DNA from: Thermoanaerobacter sp.
GTDB lineage: Bacteria; Bacillota; Thermoanaerobacteria; Thermoanaerobacterales; Thermoanaerobacteraceae
Direction of reading: 5' to 3'
Assembly (NCBI GenBank): GCA_014896455.1
Contig: JADBKJ010000019.1
Coordinates: forward strand, 57,955-121,954
DNA: 64,000 nucleotides
Under the pieces are notes generated by a model, which ran no database searches, was not told the DNA's origin, and worked only from the letters and a program-made list of their open reading frames with translations. A program made the translations under genes and the position numbers. Positions 1-8,624 of this stretch are shown here, in pieces (position 1 is the stretch's first letter; each line of letters starts with the position of its first letter).

Positions 1-326
1 TAGGAGTGCTTCCTGCAGGTAAAGTTGTTACACTGCTTGAAGAAGTAAATGGCTGGTATAAGATTGACTACAATGGCAAAACAGGATATATCTACGGCAA
101 ATACGTTGCTGCAACGCCCAATCCGTCAAATGTAACTGTTTTGAAAGCTGTAAAAGTCACTGCTAAGAGCGGGTTAAATGTAAGAGTGGAGAATTCTATA
201 AATGCAAAGAAGATAGGAGCAGTACCATATGGTACAGAACTAAAAGTAGTTGGAGAATATAATGGATGGTATCAGATACAGTATAATGGCGGATTTGGAT
301 ATGTATACGCAAAATATACAAAATAG
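1..326 (+). CDS. SH3b-domain protein, C-terminal end (partial)
   Basis: The reading frame is open to the left edge of the window, so only the C-terminus is present. It carries the end of one bacterial SH3 repeat (pattern NGWYKIDYNGKTGYIYGKYV) and one complete repeat of about 60 residues with the matching NGWYQIQYNGGFGYVYAKY ending. Such tandem SH3b repeats usually bind peptidoglycan in secreted hydrolases or wall proteins. The enzymatic part, if any, lies outside the window, so the function cannot be assigned. A GTG at position 6 looks like an internal codon, not a start. A hairpin follows the stop codon closely. Confidence 0.8.
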   Translation, partial: GVLPAGKVVTLLEEVNGWYKIDYNGKTGYIYGKYVAATPNPSNVTVLKAVKVTAKSGLNVRVENSINAKKIGAVPYGTELKVVGEYNGWYQIQYNGGFGYVYAKYTK

Positions 327-341
327 GAGCTAAAGAAGAGA

Positions 342-364
342 AAAGCTGCGGGAAACCGCAGCTT
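342..364 (+). terminator. GC-rich hairpin after the SH3b gene, copy 1
   Basis: A 9-bp stem (AAGCTGCGG / CCGCAGCTT) sits just downstream of the SH3b gene. No T-run follows it, because the dispersed repeat begins immediately. The same hairpin recurs at 741-764 followed by TTTTCTCTTTT. The two copies flank the repeat like a duplicated target, and the second copy is the likely working terminator. Confidence 0.6.
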
Positions 365-370
365 CAGTTT

Positions 371-740
371 GTTGACAAAGTTAAAAAATATTCAAAGGAG
401 ATATTTTGCATCGTCGCTCCGATGTTCCAAAGCGACAAAACTAAAGCTCGACCTTCGGGCTCCGGCAGGGTACCGGGCACAATCGGCCTCCTTGCCTCAG
501 GTGCCCGCCTTCGCCATCCATGGCTTCGGCCCTGCCTCCACCCTCAGTCTCGCTAAGTTTTGTTACCGCTTTGTAACAAGTCGCACCGATTGCAAAATAT
601 CTCCTTTGCGAAAGTTTGTCTACAGTCTGAGAGGCTTCGGCCCTGCCTCCACCCTCAGTCTCGCTAAGTTTTGTTACCGCTTTGTCACAAGTCGCACCGA
701 TTGCAAAATATCTCCTTTACGAAAGTTTGTCTACAGTCTG
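371..740. repeat. Palindromic GC-rich dispersed repeat, full copy with internal 111-bp tandem duplication
   Basis: This non-coding element has ends that are imperfect inverted repeats: GTTGACAAAG...GGAGATATTTTGCA on the left against TGCAAAATATCTCC...GTTTGTCTACAG on the right. The inverted arms continue inward for roughly 75 bp (CAAAACT against AGTTTTG, then GGCAGGG against CCCTGCC). A central hairpin GGGCAC...GTGCCC lies near 475-512. The right arm is duplicated in tandem with a period of 111 bp, starting at 522 and 633. Related sequence occurs at 32473-32670 and, as a short right-end piece, at 15192-15259. Its GC content is visibly above that of its surroundings. The open frame across it is an artefact. 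Confidence 0.8.
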
Positions 741-772
741 AAAGCTGCGGGAAACCGCAGCTTTTCTCTTTT
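741..772 (+). terminator. Hairpin terminator, copy 2
   Basis: AAAGCTGCGG / CCGCAGCTTT forms a 10-bp stem with a GAAA loop, followed by TTCTCTTTT. It duplicates the hairpin at 342-364 on the other side of the dispersed repeat. It probably ends transcription of the SH3b gene, since dusB starts about 100 bases further on. Confidence 0.65.
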
Positions 773-868
773 GCAAAAACTGTTGGAGAGAAGAAAATAT
801 GTGATAAAATATATATATAGGTAAGTGGATTATATATAGGAGATTTACAGCGAAAGGATGAAATAAGT

Positions 869-1843
869 TTGAAAATAGGCGATGTAGTTTTAAAAAATAA
901 CGTATTTTTATCTCCTATGGCAGGGGTTACAGATAAGCCTTTTAGAGTGATTTGCCAAGAAATGGGTTGTGGCCTTGCATACACAGAAATGGTTAGTGCC
1001 AAAGGCCTTTATTATGGCAGTGAAAATACAAAAGTGTTGACAGATATTGATGAGGAAGAGAAGGTGGCTCTTCAAATATTTGGTTCTGATCCAGATATTA
1101 TGGGGGAGATAGCAAGAAGGTTAAATGATAGCAAAGCTTTAATTCTCGATATAAACATGGGATGTCCTACCCCCAAAATAGTTAAAAATGGTGATGGAGC
1201 GGCACTTATGCTAAAACCAGAATTGTCAGAAAAAGTAATGGAATCTGTCGTAAAGGCTTCAAATAAACCTGTGACAGTTAAAATAAGAAAAGGGTGGGAT
1301 GATAATCACGTAAATGCTGTGGAAATAGCACAAATTGCTGAAAAGGTTGGCGTTAAAGCAGTAGCAGTACATGGAAGGACGAGAGAACAATTTTATTCTG
1401 GAAAAGCTGACTGGAGTATAATAAAAAAAGTCAAAGAAAGTGTAAAAATACCTGTTATAGGTAATGGCGATATATTTACACCAGAAGATGCAAAAAGAAT
1501 GTTTGAAGAGACAGGGTGCGATGCAATTTTAATAGGACGAGGGGCGCAGGGTAATCCCTGGATATTTAAAAGAACTGTACATTTTTTAAATACCGGAGAA
1601 TTACTTCCCGAGCCGACAATACAAGAAAAAATAGAAGTGATTATCAGGCATTTGGAAATGATGATAGAATACAAAGGTGAACGTACAGGTATTCTTGAAA
1701 TGAGAAAACATATTGCTTGGTATTTAAAGGGATTATATGGCAGCGCCAAACTCAGGGAAGCAGTATTTAAAATGGAAAAATATGAGCAAATAAAAGAGTT
1801 TTTATTAAATATAAAATGTAAAAGAGATGCTATTATAAATTGA
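869..1843 (+). CDS. dusB: tRNA-dihydrouridine synthase DusB
   Basis: This FMN-dependent enzyme reduces specific uridines in the tRNA D-loop to dihydrouridine. The N-terminal FLSPMAGVTDKPFR motif, the GCP motif (DINMGCPTPKIVKNGDGAAL) containing the catalytic Cys, the VHGRTREQFYSG segment and the C-terminal GRGAQGNPWIF phosphate-binding loop are all present in order. The length of 324 residues is normal for the family. The start is TTG, chosen for the AAGGATG ribosome binding site 8 bases upstream. The next gene follows by about 30 bases on the same strand and may be co-transcribed. Assignment to DusB within the Dus family rests on general resemblance. Confidence 0.95.
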   Translation: MKIGDVVLKNNVFLSPMAGVTDKPFRVICQEMGCGLAYTEMVSAKGLYYGSENTKVLTDIDEEEKVALQIFGSDPDIMGEIARRLNDSKALILDINMGCPTPKIVKNGDGAALMLKPELSEKVMESVVKASNKPVTVKIRKGWDDNHVNAVEIAQIAEKVGVKAVAVHGRTREQFYSGKADWSIIKKVKESVKIPVIGNGDIFTPEDAKRMFEETGCDAILIGRGAQGNPWIFKRTVHFLNTGELLPEPTIQEKIEVIIRHLEMMIEYKGERTGILEMRKHIAWYLKGLYGSAKLREAVFKMEKYEQIKEFLLNIKCKRDAIIN

Positions 1844-1874
1844 GGAGTATTTTATTTACATTGAGGTGGTAACG

Positions 1875-2636
1875 TTGTCAATTGAATATATTATAGCACT
1901 TTGCGGTATAGGATTTGCAGCTGCTTTTATTGATTCTATAGCGGGTGGAGGCGGTATAATAAGCCTTCCAGGGCTTTTAGTACTTGGAGTACCTCCGGCT
2001 TTTGCGCTTGGAACTAACAAATTTGCTGCTTCTTGTGCTTCTTTTACTAGTTCTTTAACTTTTATAAAGTATAGAGTGTATGATGGAGATTTGTTAAAAT
2101 ACTTAGTATTTGGGACTTTATTAGGTGCAATTCTTGGAGTCAAAACTGTACTTTTGTTAGATAGCTCGCAATTAAGGATAATTATAATTATTCTAATGAT
2201 GTTTGTTGCAATATATACCTTGTTTGTTAAAAATATAGGCAATGAAAACAAATTTGAAGGCGTTAATAAAAAGACTATTGCAATAGGCTTTATAGTTTCT
2301 ATAGTTCTTGGCTTTTATGATGGCTTTTTTGGGCCGGGAACAGGTTCATTTTACATTTTTTTATTCTTAACACTTTTGAATTATGATTTTAAAATAAGTG
2401 CAGGAAATGGGAAAATACTGAATTTTGTAAGCAATATAACTTCGCTAATTATGTTTGCGTTACATGGTAAGATATTGTATTCTATTGCAATTCCCATGGC
2501 GTTAGCAATGATACTGGGGGCAAGATTGGGAACGAAGCTGGCTATAAAAAATGGAGCTCGGCTTATAAGACCTATATTGATTTCTGTCACTTTGTTATAT
2601 GCAGTGAAAATGATTTTTGATATAACAAATCATTAA
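1875..2636 (+). CDS. TSUP family (TauE/SafE) membrane permease
   Basis: This polytopic membrane protein of about 253 residues belongs to the family of sulfite, sulfoacetate and other organic-anion exporters. Two half-repeats are visible, each starting with the family signature: FIDSIAGGGGIISLPGLL with ALGTNKFAAS in the first half and GFYDGFFGPGTGSF in the second. About eight hydrophobic segments can be counted. TTG at 1875 is preferred over GTG at 1866 because the GAGGTGG ribosome binding site overlaps the latter and lies about 5 bases before the former. The substrate cannot be read from sequence. The AsrABC sulfite reductase genes are 10 kb away, so a sulfite link is only a possibility. Confidence 0.88.
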   Translation: MSIEYIIALCGIGFAAAFIDSIAGGGGIISLPGLLVLGVPPAFALGTNKFAASCASFTSSLTFIKYRVYDGDLLKYLVFGTLLGAILGVKTVLLLDSSQLRIIIIILMMFVAIYTLFVKNIGNENKFEGVNKKTIAIGFIVSIVLGFYDGFFGPGTGSFYIFLFLTLLNYDFKISAGNGKILNFVSNITSLIMFALHGKILYSIAIPMALAMILGARLGTKLAIKNGARLIRPILISVTLLYAVKMIFDITNH

Positions 2637-2698
2637 AGTAAGACATGCACAAATAAAAGGAATTAACCACATATAAGTATCATGGAGATGATGCATAT

Positions 2699-3445
2699 AT
2701 GTGGGAGGAAAATAGGACAAAAAAATATAAAGGGATTGACATTATAGAATTCTATCAAAAAGAGGCAATTAAAAAGAAAAACACAATACCCAAAAAAACT
2801 TTTTATAATAGATTTTTGAAAATTGGAGACCACATAATGATATCAAAGACTTATGAAGAAAAGTTGAAGGCAAAAAAATATAAAATCAGCCTATATGAGC
2901 TTTTAAAAGACGTAGATTATGAAGAAGTATTTGGAATAAACATCTCTACCAAAAGGAAAAAAGAGAGCTATCATAACAATCTCTCTTTTGAGAATTTTAC
3001 TATAGGCGATATTGTTTTGTCTACAAGTCCTGGTTTTCACATACAAGGTGCTATTAGACATGCTGCTATATTCGATAGCAGAAGATATCATGGGAGCGTT
3101 GATGATGAATGCTTACTCACTGCAGAACCAAATAAGGGAGTAATATACGAGTCTATTCGATTTTATCATGAAAACTTTGGAGAAGCATGGGGACTTTATG
3201 TGTCCAATACCACTTTACAACAAAGAATTGCAGTTGTCGATGAACTTGCAAAACATATAGGAGAGAGATATTATTGGAGTGCCCATAAAAACGATTCGAA
3301 GGCATGGTATTGTTCGTTGATTCCTTGGAGAGGATATTATAAAATTACAGGTATTGATATTGACTATAATGACGGATACTGGGTTTTACCTATTGACATT
3401 TTTATGAGTGAATATACTGAAGTTTTTGAGTATTCAAGGGGATAG
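2699..3445 (+). CDS. YiiX/permuted papain-like amidase family protein
   Basis: This is a 248-residue soluble protein with no signal peptide. After a charged N-terminal region of about 95 residues comes the block FTIGDIVLSTSPGF, then IRHAAIFD with a likely catalytic His, and near the C-terminus DSKAWYCSLIPWRGYY with a likely catalytic Cys. The order of His before Cys is that of circularly permuted NlpC/P60-like (YiiX/YycO) hydrolases. These families cleave amide or thioester bonds in cell wall or lipid substrates; the substrate here is unknown. GGAGATG 8 bases upstream supports the ATG. It stands alone and ends in a bidirectional terminator. Confidence 0.65.
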   Translation: MWEENRTKKYKGIDIIEFYQKEAIKKKNTIPKKTFYNRFLKIGDHIMISKTYEEKLKAKKYKISLYELLKDVDYEEVFGINISTKRKKESYHNNLSFENFTIGDIVLSTSPGFHIQGAIRHAAIFDSRRYHGSVDDECLLTAEPNKGVIYESIRFYHENFGEAWGLYVSNTTLQQRIAVVDELAKHIGERYYWSAHKNDSKAWYCSLIPWRGYYKITGIDIDYNDGYWVLPIDIFMSEYTEVFEYSRG

Positions 3446-3466
3446 TTGTACTATCCCCTCTTCTTC
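3438..3466. terminator. Bidirectional terminator
   Basis: A perfect 9-bp stem (GGGGATAGT / ACTATCCCC) with a TGT loop overlaps the stop codon of the upstream gene and is followed by a pyrimidine-rich tract. It separates two convergent transcription units, the amidase gene and the fur-znu operon. Confidence 0.75.
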
Positions 3467-3472
3467 TTTTAT

Positions 3473-4267
3473 TTACCTCTTCTTTAATGAAACGAGTCCC
3501 ATTATTAAAAGCGAGACGAGAACTATACTTCCACCGGGGGATAAGTTTAAGTAAAAGGATAGAAATATTCCTGAAAAAACTGATACAAAGGAAAAGAGTA
3601 TTGCATAAAATATTGTCTGTTTAAAGCTTTTGGCGATTCTTAAACTTGCGGCAGCCGGTATTACCATTAGGGCTGAGACTAAAAGCGCACCTACAATTCT
3701 CATGGCGAGGGCAACAGTTAAAGCTACTAGTATTGTAAAGAAGAAATTGATATAGCTTACAGGTATCCCTGAAATTTTTGCGGCTTCTTCATCAAAAGTG
3801 ATGTACAATAACTCTTTGTACAGAAGAATAATAGATACTACTACAACAATGCCTAAGGTTAAAATTAATATGACGTCAGTGTTTGTTACAGACACAATAC
3901 TTCCAAACAGATAATTCATTATGTTGGCTGCGCCGCCACGAGATAAGCTCAAAAGAATTATGGCAATTGCCATTCCTGCAGACATTACTATGGCTATTGA
4001 TATTTCTGAATACCTGAAATATGTCTTCCTCAGTCTTTCTATTCCAAAAGAAGCTAGAAGTACTACAATTATGGAACTTAATGTAGGATTTATTCCAAGT
4101 AAAATACCTGCTGCCACTCCTGCTAAAGCAACGTGAGACAGGGTGTCTCCTATTTGTGAAAGCCGTCTTAGAACAAGAAAGCTACCTGTTAAAGGTGCAA
4201 TTATTGAAATAATGCTTCCGGCTATAAATGCTCTTCTCATAAATTCATAGGAAAAAATATCAATCAT
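3473..4267 (-). CDS. znuB: Zinc/manganese ABC transporter permease ZnuB
   Basis: This is the integral membrane subunit of a metal-type (ABC-3 family) importer. Eight or so hydrophobic segments and the family sequences LRRLSQIGDTLSHVALAG and ALLVSALMVIPAAAS are visible. The ATG at 4267 is preferred because GGGAG lies about 8 bases upstream; it overlaps the end of znuC by 8 bases, indicating translational coupling. It is the last gene of the fur-znuA-znuC-znuB operon and ends at the bidirectional hairpin at 3438-3458. Zinc is the likeliest substrate given the Fur-family gene in the operon, but manganese cannot be excluded. Confidence 0.9.
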   Translation of the reverse strand: MIDIFSYEFMRRAFIAGSIISIIAPLTGSFLVLRRLSQIGDTLSHVALAGVAAGILLGINPTLSSIIVVLLASFGIERLRKTYFRYSEISIAIVMSAGMAIAIILLSLSRGGAANIMNYLFGSIVSVTNTDVILILTLGIVVVVSIILLYKELLYITFDEEAAKISGIPVSYINFFFTILVALTVALAMRIVGALLVSALMVIPAAASLRIAKSFKQTIFYAILFSFVSVFSGIFLSFYLNLSPGGSIVLVSLLIMGLVSLKKR

Positions 4268-5024
4268 TTTTAACACTCCCATTGTGATGATGTTTTGTTA
4301 TTTTTACTGGATATCCATATACTTCAGCTAATTCTCCTGCTGTAAGGTCGACGGCTTCACATTTTTCGTTGATTTTACCTTCACTCATGCATATTATCCT
4401 TGATACTTTATCAGTAATTGCCCAAACGTCATGGGTTACCATTACTATAGTTATACCTTTTTCTTTATTTAATTTTTTAAGGATAGCGTATAAAGCCTTT
4501 TCAGACTTTGCATCAATTCCCGTTGTAGGCTCATCCAAAAAAAGTATTTCTGGTTTTGCAACTAAAGAGCGAGCTATGAAGACCCTTTGTAGTTGTCCCC
4601 CCGATAGTCTTCCTATTAAACTGTGCTTATAATCGAGCATGTCTACAATTTTTAAAGCTTCATAAATTTCTTCCCAATCTTTTCTAGAGAGTTTTTTAAA
4701 TAGCCCTTTCTTTGCATATAATCCCATTGATACTACTTCTTCTACACTGGCAGGAAAAGAGGCATTAAAGGAATAAGACTTTTGGGGTACATAACTTATA
4801 AAAGACCTATTTTTTATATTTGTAAGCTTTACTCCATCGTACAAAACCTCACCAGAAGTGGGGACGAGATTTCCTACCATAATGTTGACTAAAGTGCTTT
4901 TTCCGGACCCATTAGGTCCGATGATTGCAACAAATTCTCCTTTATTTATTTTTAAAGAGATATTGTTTAATATTTTTTTAGTATCATAAGCAAAGCTGAT
5001 ATTCTTAAGTTCAACCAAGTTCAT
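4260..5024 (-). CDS. znuC: Zinc/manganese ABC transporter ATPase ZnuC
   Basis: This is the nucleotide-binding subunit that powers metal import. The Walker A motif GPNGSGKST, Q-loop (YVPQKSYS), signature LSGGQLQRVFIARSL, Walker B LFLDEPTTGID and switch His (MVTHD) are all intact. A short His-rich tail (KHHHN) near the C-terminus may bind metal. The ATG at 5024 follows the znuA stop codon by only a few bases, with GGAG placed 9 bases upstream; a GTG at 5030 is the alternative. The coding order znuA-znuC-znuB and the overlaps indicate one transcript. Confidence 0.93.
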   Translation of the reverse strand: MNLVELKNISFAYDTKKILNNISLKINKGEFVAIIGPNGSGKSTLVNIMVGNLVPTSGEVLYDGVKLTNIKNRSFISYVPQKSYSFNASFPASVEEVVSMGLYAKKGLFKKLSRKDWEEIYEALKIVDMLDYKHSLIGRLSGGQLQRVFIARSLVAKPEILFLDEPTTGIDAKSEKALYAILKKLNKEKGITIVMVTHDVWAITDKVSRIICMSEGKINEKCEAVDLTAGELAEVYGYPVKITKHHHNGSVKND

Positions 5025-5030
5025 TTTCAC

Positions 5031-5912
5031 CTACTCCAATCCTTTTTTTAAGTTTTCAAGGTTTTGTTTCATTAAAGAGATGTAATCTCCTTTTTTCTTT
5101 ATATCTTCTTTAGTAAGCCCTTCGATTGTGCTAAGAGGCAAAACCTGTACTCTTGTTTCTTTTGCTATAGTCTGTATAGGCTTTGGAGAAGTCAAAGGTT
5201 CTGTGAAAATGTATTTTATATTTTCACTTTTTATAAGATTTATAATTTCTGTCATTCTAGCAGGGCTTACCTCTGCTTCTTCATCTGAACCTACTAATGC
5301 TTCTTGCTTTAAGCCATAGTCTCTTGCTAAATAATCAAAAGCGCGGTGGTATACAATAAAGGTTTTGTGCTTTGTCTGTGAAAGAGTCTCAGTGTACTCT
5401 TTATCAAGAGTTTCTAATGTAGTTTTTAAATTTTGATAATTTTTTTCAAAATAATCTTTATCATTCGGAAAGGTCTTTTGCAAGGCTTCATTTATGTTTT
5501 TAGCCATTATCAAGGTCTCTTTTGGTGAAAGCCATATGTGGGGATTTGTCTCGTTGCCTTCGACAATTGGTGTTATACCTTTTGATACTTCATAAAATGT
5601 TACATTTGGAGCATTGGTTTTTATTTTGTCAATCCAAGAGTCCATTCCCAAACCTAAGTAAAGGATAGTTTTTGCCTTTGTCATAGAAGCCACGTCTTTT
5701 GTGGTAGGTTCCCAATCGTGGGGTTCAATTCCTGGCGGTATTATAGTTCTTACCGTTATTTTGTCACCACCAATTTTTGATGCAAGGTCATAAATTGGAT
5801 AAAAAGATGCGTACACTACTGGTTTTGAAGATTCTACTGTTTTAGTGCCACAAGAGGTTATACCTAAAATTAAAGCTATGATAAGCAGTATAATAATTAA
5901 AGTTTTCTTCAT
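5031..5912 (-). CDS. znuA: Zinc-binding lipoprotein ZnuA (cluster A-1 solute-binding protein)
   Basis: This is the extracellular substrate-binding lipoprotein of the importer. A signal peptide ends in the lipobox GITSC, so the mature protein is lipid-anchored at Cys22. The three metal ligands typical of the family are visible as histidines in EPHDWEP, NPHIWLSP and VYHRAFDY, with an acidic fourth ligand likely in FTEPL. A short signature between the lobes matches the ZnuA/TroA group. A His-rich loop is absent. It is the first transport gene after the regulator, separated by only 18 bases. Confidence 0.92.
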   Translation of the reverse strand: MKKTLIIILLIIALILGITSCGTKTVESSKPVVYASFYPIYDLASKIGGDKITVRTIIPPGIEPHDWEPTTKDVASMTKAKTILYLGLGMDSWIDKIKTNAPNVTFYEVSKGITPIVEGNETNPHIWLSPKETLIMAKNINEALQKTFPNDKDYFEKNYQNLKTTLETLDKEYTETLSQTKHKTFIVYHRAFDYLARDYGLKQEALVGSDEEAEVSPARMTEIINLIKSENIKYIFTEPLTSPKPIQTIAKETRVQVLPLSTIEGLTKEDIKKKGDYISLMKQNLENLKKGLE

Positions 5913-5930
5913 AAATATTACCTCCTATCT

Positions 5931-6347
5931 TTAGTTTTTATTGCTCATGCAATCTTTGCAATAACCAACGATTTCTATTTTGTGGTCTACAATTTCAAAG
6001 TCTTTTATTTGGTTTATCCAAAGTTCGAGAGGGCATATGTCCAGTTCAAAGATTTTGCCGCATTTTAAACATCTCATGGTATGATTGTGAATTTCTTTTC
6101 GCATTACATACATAATATTATTGCCAATTGTCGTTTCATTTAAAATATTTATATCTTTCAAAAGGCTTAAATTGCGATAAACTGTGTCAATACTTACTTG
6201 AGGAAAGACTTCTTTTACTTTTTCATAGATTTCTCTCACAGAAAGATACCCCTGCTGATTTAACATGATATCTAGTATCAATTCTCGTTGAGGCGTAAGT
6301 TTGTAGTTATGGTCTTTTAATTTTTTAATGGCTTCTTGTTTATGCAT
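5931..6347 (-). CDS. Fur-family metalloregulator (probably Zur)
   Basis: This DNA-binding metal sensor has 138 residues. The winged-helix N-terminal half (KLTPQRELILDIML, VSIDTVYRNLSLL) is followed by a dimerisation domain with HNHTMRCLKCGKIFELD and GYCKDC, which provide the two CxxC structural zinc sites and further ligands. It leads the znu operon and probably represses it when zinc is plentiful. The ATG at 6347 is favoured over a GTG at 6356 that lies too close to the AAAGGG ribosome binding site. Assignment as Zur and not Fur or PerR rests on the linked transporter, not on diagnostic residues. Confidence 0.9.
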   Translation of the reverse strand: MHKQEAIKKLKDHNYKLTPQRELILDIMLNQQGYLSVREIYEKVKEVFPQVSIDTVYRNLSLLKDINILNETTIGNNIMYVMRKEIHNHTMRCLKCGKIFELDICPLELWINQIKDFEIVDHKIEIVGYCKDCMSNKN

Positions 6348-6370
6348 TTTAATCACAACCCTTTATTAAA

Positions 6371-6421
6371 TAAGAAATATTTCTTAATTAAGATGATATT
6401 ACAATTTAGCAAAAAAGTCAA
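6371..6421 (-). promoter_or_regulatory. fur-znu promoter with perfect palindromic operator
   Basis: On the minus strand a promoter reads TTGACT (6421-6416), a 17-bp spacer, then TATCAT (6398-6393). Just downstream, over the expected transcription start, lies the perfect 16-bp palindrome TAAGAAATATTTCTTA (6371-6386). Its position would block transcription when bound, as expected for autorepression by the Fur-family protein encoded next to it. Confidence 0.75.
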
Positions 6422-6470
6422 TAGGAAATTTGCATAAATTTAAATCAAATGTTAACTTTTACATATACTA

Positions 6471-6499
6471 TTGAAATTTCAGAAAATGTTTTCTATAAT
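6471..6499 (+). promoter_or_regulatory. Promoter of the moxR-DUF58-DUF4129 unit
   Basis: TTGAAA (6471-6476) and TATAAT (6494-6499) are separated by exactly 17 bp, a near-consensus housekeeping promoter. The first codon of the moxR pseudogene is 41 bases downstream. This promoter is divergent from the fur-znu promoter. Confidence 0.7.
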
Positions 6500-6539
6500 A
6501 AGAAGATAAGGTAAAATTTATTTAGAAAAAGGTGATAGG

Positions 6540-7462
6540 ATGGAATATGCAAAAATATTAGAAGACATAAGGAATAACATTGAAAAAGTGATAGTAGGGA
6601 AAAGAGAAGTAATTGATTTAATGCTTACAGCTTTAATATCTTCAGGGCATATTCTTTTAGAGGACGTGCCAGGAGTTGGTAAAACTACTATTGCCAAAGC
6701 ATTAGCTAAATCTATCAGTTGCGAGTTTAAGAGGGTGCAATTTACTCCCGATTTACTTCCTAGTGATTTGACAGGGATAAATGTTTACAATCAAAAACTC
6801 AATGAATTTGAGTTTAAAAAAGGTCCTTTGTTTACCAATATATTGTTAGCTGATGAGATAAATAGAGCGACACCCAGGACTCAATCTAGCCTTCTTGAAT
6901 GTATGGGGAAAGACAGGTAACTGTAGACGGTGTCATATCCTTTAGACAACCCCTTTTTGTTATTGCTACGCAAATCATGAAAGTGCGGCACTTTTCCTCT
7001 TGAGGCTCAGATAGATAGGTTTTGATGAAAATAAATGGGATATCCTAAAAAGAGGAAGAACAGAGAATAATAGACCTTTTGATAAAGAGGTAGTCCCTTA
7101 GAGAATATTCATCAGTTTGCAGCAAAGAGGATATAATAAAAATGCAAAAAGAGTATACCAATGTGTATGTGGAAAAAGATGTTGCTGATTATATTTTAGA
7201 TATAATTGAAAGGACAAGAGAAGATAGGGAGATAGAGTTGGGAGCAAGCCCAAGGGCTACATTGGCTTTTTATAAATCTTCTCAAGCTTATGCTTATATA
7301 AAAGGAAGAGAATTTGTGACACCAGACGATGTAAGGTATATTGCACCATTTGTGCTGTCCCACCGAATTATTTTAAAAGGGGTAGGTAAACTTAAAAATT
7401 TAAAGGCGGAAGATGTAGTGAAAAGAATCTTAGAAGAAGTCCCAATCCCTCTTGAAAAATAG
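6540..7462 (+). pseudogene. MoxR-family AAA+ ATPase, frameshifted
   Basis: The first 120 codons are an intact MoxR N-terminus: VIVGKREVIDLMLTAL, Walker A DVPGVGKTTIAKAL and Walker B LLADEINRATPRTQSSLLE. From about 6905 to 7140 the expected continuation is still recognisable but spread over all three frames: RQVTVDG, then PLFVIATQ, then EAQIDRF. From 7142 one frame resumes with the C-terminal helical domain and ends normally. Several single-base losses are therefore concentrated within about 230 bases. MoxR proteins act as chaperone ATPases with DUF58/VWA partners, and the DUF58 gene follows directly. The gene is probably dead, although clustered sequencing errors could give the same picture. 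Confidence 0.85.
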
Positions 7463-7481
7463 AAATTAGGTGGTTTTAAAA

Positions 7482-8624
7482 ATGAATGCTTTGTGGTTTA
7501 TTCTTGTTGTGGCTTTTGTATTAGCCATGCAAGCCAATCTTTATAAAAAATACATTTTTAAGGATTTGAAAATAGAACGGAAATTTGAAAATCCAGCTAT
7601 TTTTCCTGGAGAAAAGACAACGCTTAAGGTTACACTTGTAAATAAAAAAATTTTCCCTATTACTTATTTGAAGTTACAGCAAAAGATTCCTGTGGAACTT
7701 CAAATGGTAAAATCATCTATGGTGGAAAATAATGATAAAGTTAAGTATTTTCACACTACAGTGCTTTCTATGATGCCTTTTCAGAGGATTACAAGGAAAT
7801 TTGAAATTGTAGGTGTAAAAAGGGGAGTATACAATCTTTTTGACCCCGTTAAAGTTTTTTCTACCGATTTATTTGGCAGCGAGGAATATGAAAGTGAAAT
7901 ATTGGCTCATGCGAGGCTGGTAGTTTATCCTAATCTAATAGATTTGAATAGTTCTTTTGTTGTGGCTGATTCTCTTCAAGGAGACGTGTTTGTAAGAAGA
8001 TGGATAATAGAAGACCCTGTTATGATAAGTGGAATCAGAGATTATACTCCTTCTGACAATTATAAATACATAAATTGGAAAGCCACTGCCAAAAATCAGA
8101 CATTAAAAGTGAATAAATATGATTATACAGCAGATAAAAAAATAATGATATTGTTTAACATTGATTTTCACAGGTATCTGTTTAAGACTATTGACCTACA
8201 AGAGTTTGAAAAGGCAGTGGAAGTAGCAGCTTCTTTATCAGTGGATTTATTAAAAAAAGGCATTCCTGTTGGATTTTCTACAAATGCTATCTGCCTTCTT
8301 GAGGGGGATTACAGTATTATAGAGCCTTCTGCAGGAGAATCTCAGATTTCAAAGCTTCTTGAGGTTTTTGCAGGTTTGTCTTTTTTTAAGAGATATGACC
8401 TTGAAGAAATTTTAAGGGTTATGACAAATCATTTGTCATGGGGCACAGATTTAGTGGTTGTAACGCCTTTTGTGGATGATAAAGTTGTAAATGCTCTTTC
8501 TGACATAGGAAATACAAAAATTTCAATTGTTTCAATAAAGCCTAATGAAATTGGTCATTTGCCAACAAATATTAAGTTATTCTTTTATAATGAAGAGGGG
8601 AAGCAACTTGAAACTGTGGGATAG
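7482..8624 (+). CDS. DUF58 domain protein (MoxR partner)
   Basis: This protein of about 380 residues has an N-terminal hydrophobic anchor (ALWFILVVAFVLAM), a beta-rich middle region and the DUF58 core with IRDYTPSDNYKYINWKATAKNQTLKVNKY, followed by a VWA-like fold. Proteins of this family accompany MoxR ATPases and are thought to act in assembly or maturation of membrane or exported complexes. The start is placed at ATG 7482, 9 bases after AGGTGG; the upstream in-frame GTG overlaps that ribosome binding site. The gene itself is intact although its MoxR partner is broken. Confidence 0.85.
   Translation: MNALWFILVVAFVLAMQANLYKKYIFKDLKIERKFENPAIFPGEKTTLKVTLVNKKIFPITYLKLQQKIPVELQMVKSSMVENNDKVKYFHTTVLSMMPFQRITRKFEIVGVKRGVYNLFDPVKVFSTDLFGSEEYESEILAHARLVVYPNLIDLNSSFVVADSLQGDVFVRRWIIEDPVMISGIRDYTPSDNYKYINWKATAKNQTLKVNKYDYTADKKIMILFNIDFHRYLFKTIDLQEFEKAVEVAASLSVDLLKKGIPVGFSTNAICLLEGDYSIIEPSAGESQISKLLEVFAGLSFFKRYDLEEILRVMTNHLSWGTDLVVVTPFVDDKVVNALSDIGNTKISIVSIKPNEIGHLPTNIKLFFYNEEGKQLETVG

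Noticed and set aside
522..743. Tandem repeat considered as a CRISPR array
   Set aside because: There are only two units of 111 bp without spacers, and no cas genes.
369..824. A 151-codon open frame across the first repeat region
   Set aside because: It lies on a palindromic GC-rich repeat with a 111-bp tandem duplication, has no ribosome binding site, and the same peptide is simply repeated by the duplication. The other repeat copies do not keep the frame.
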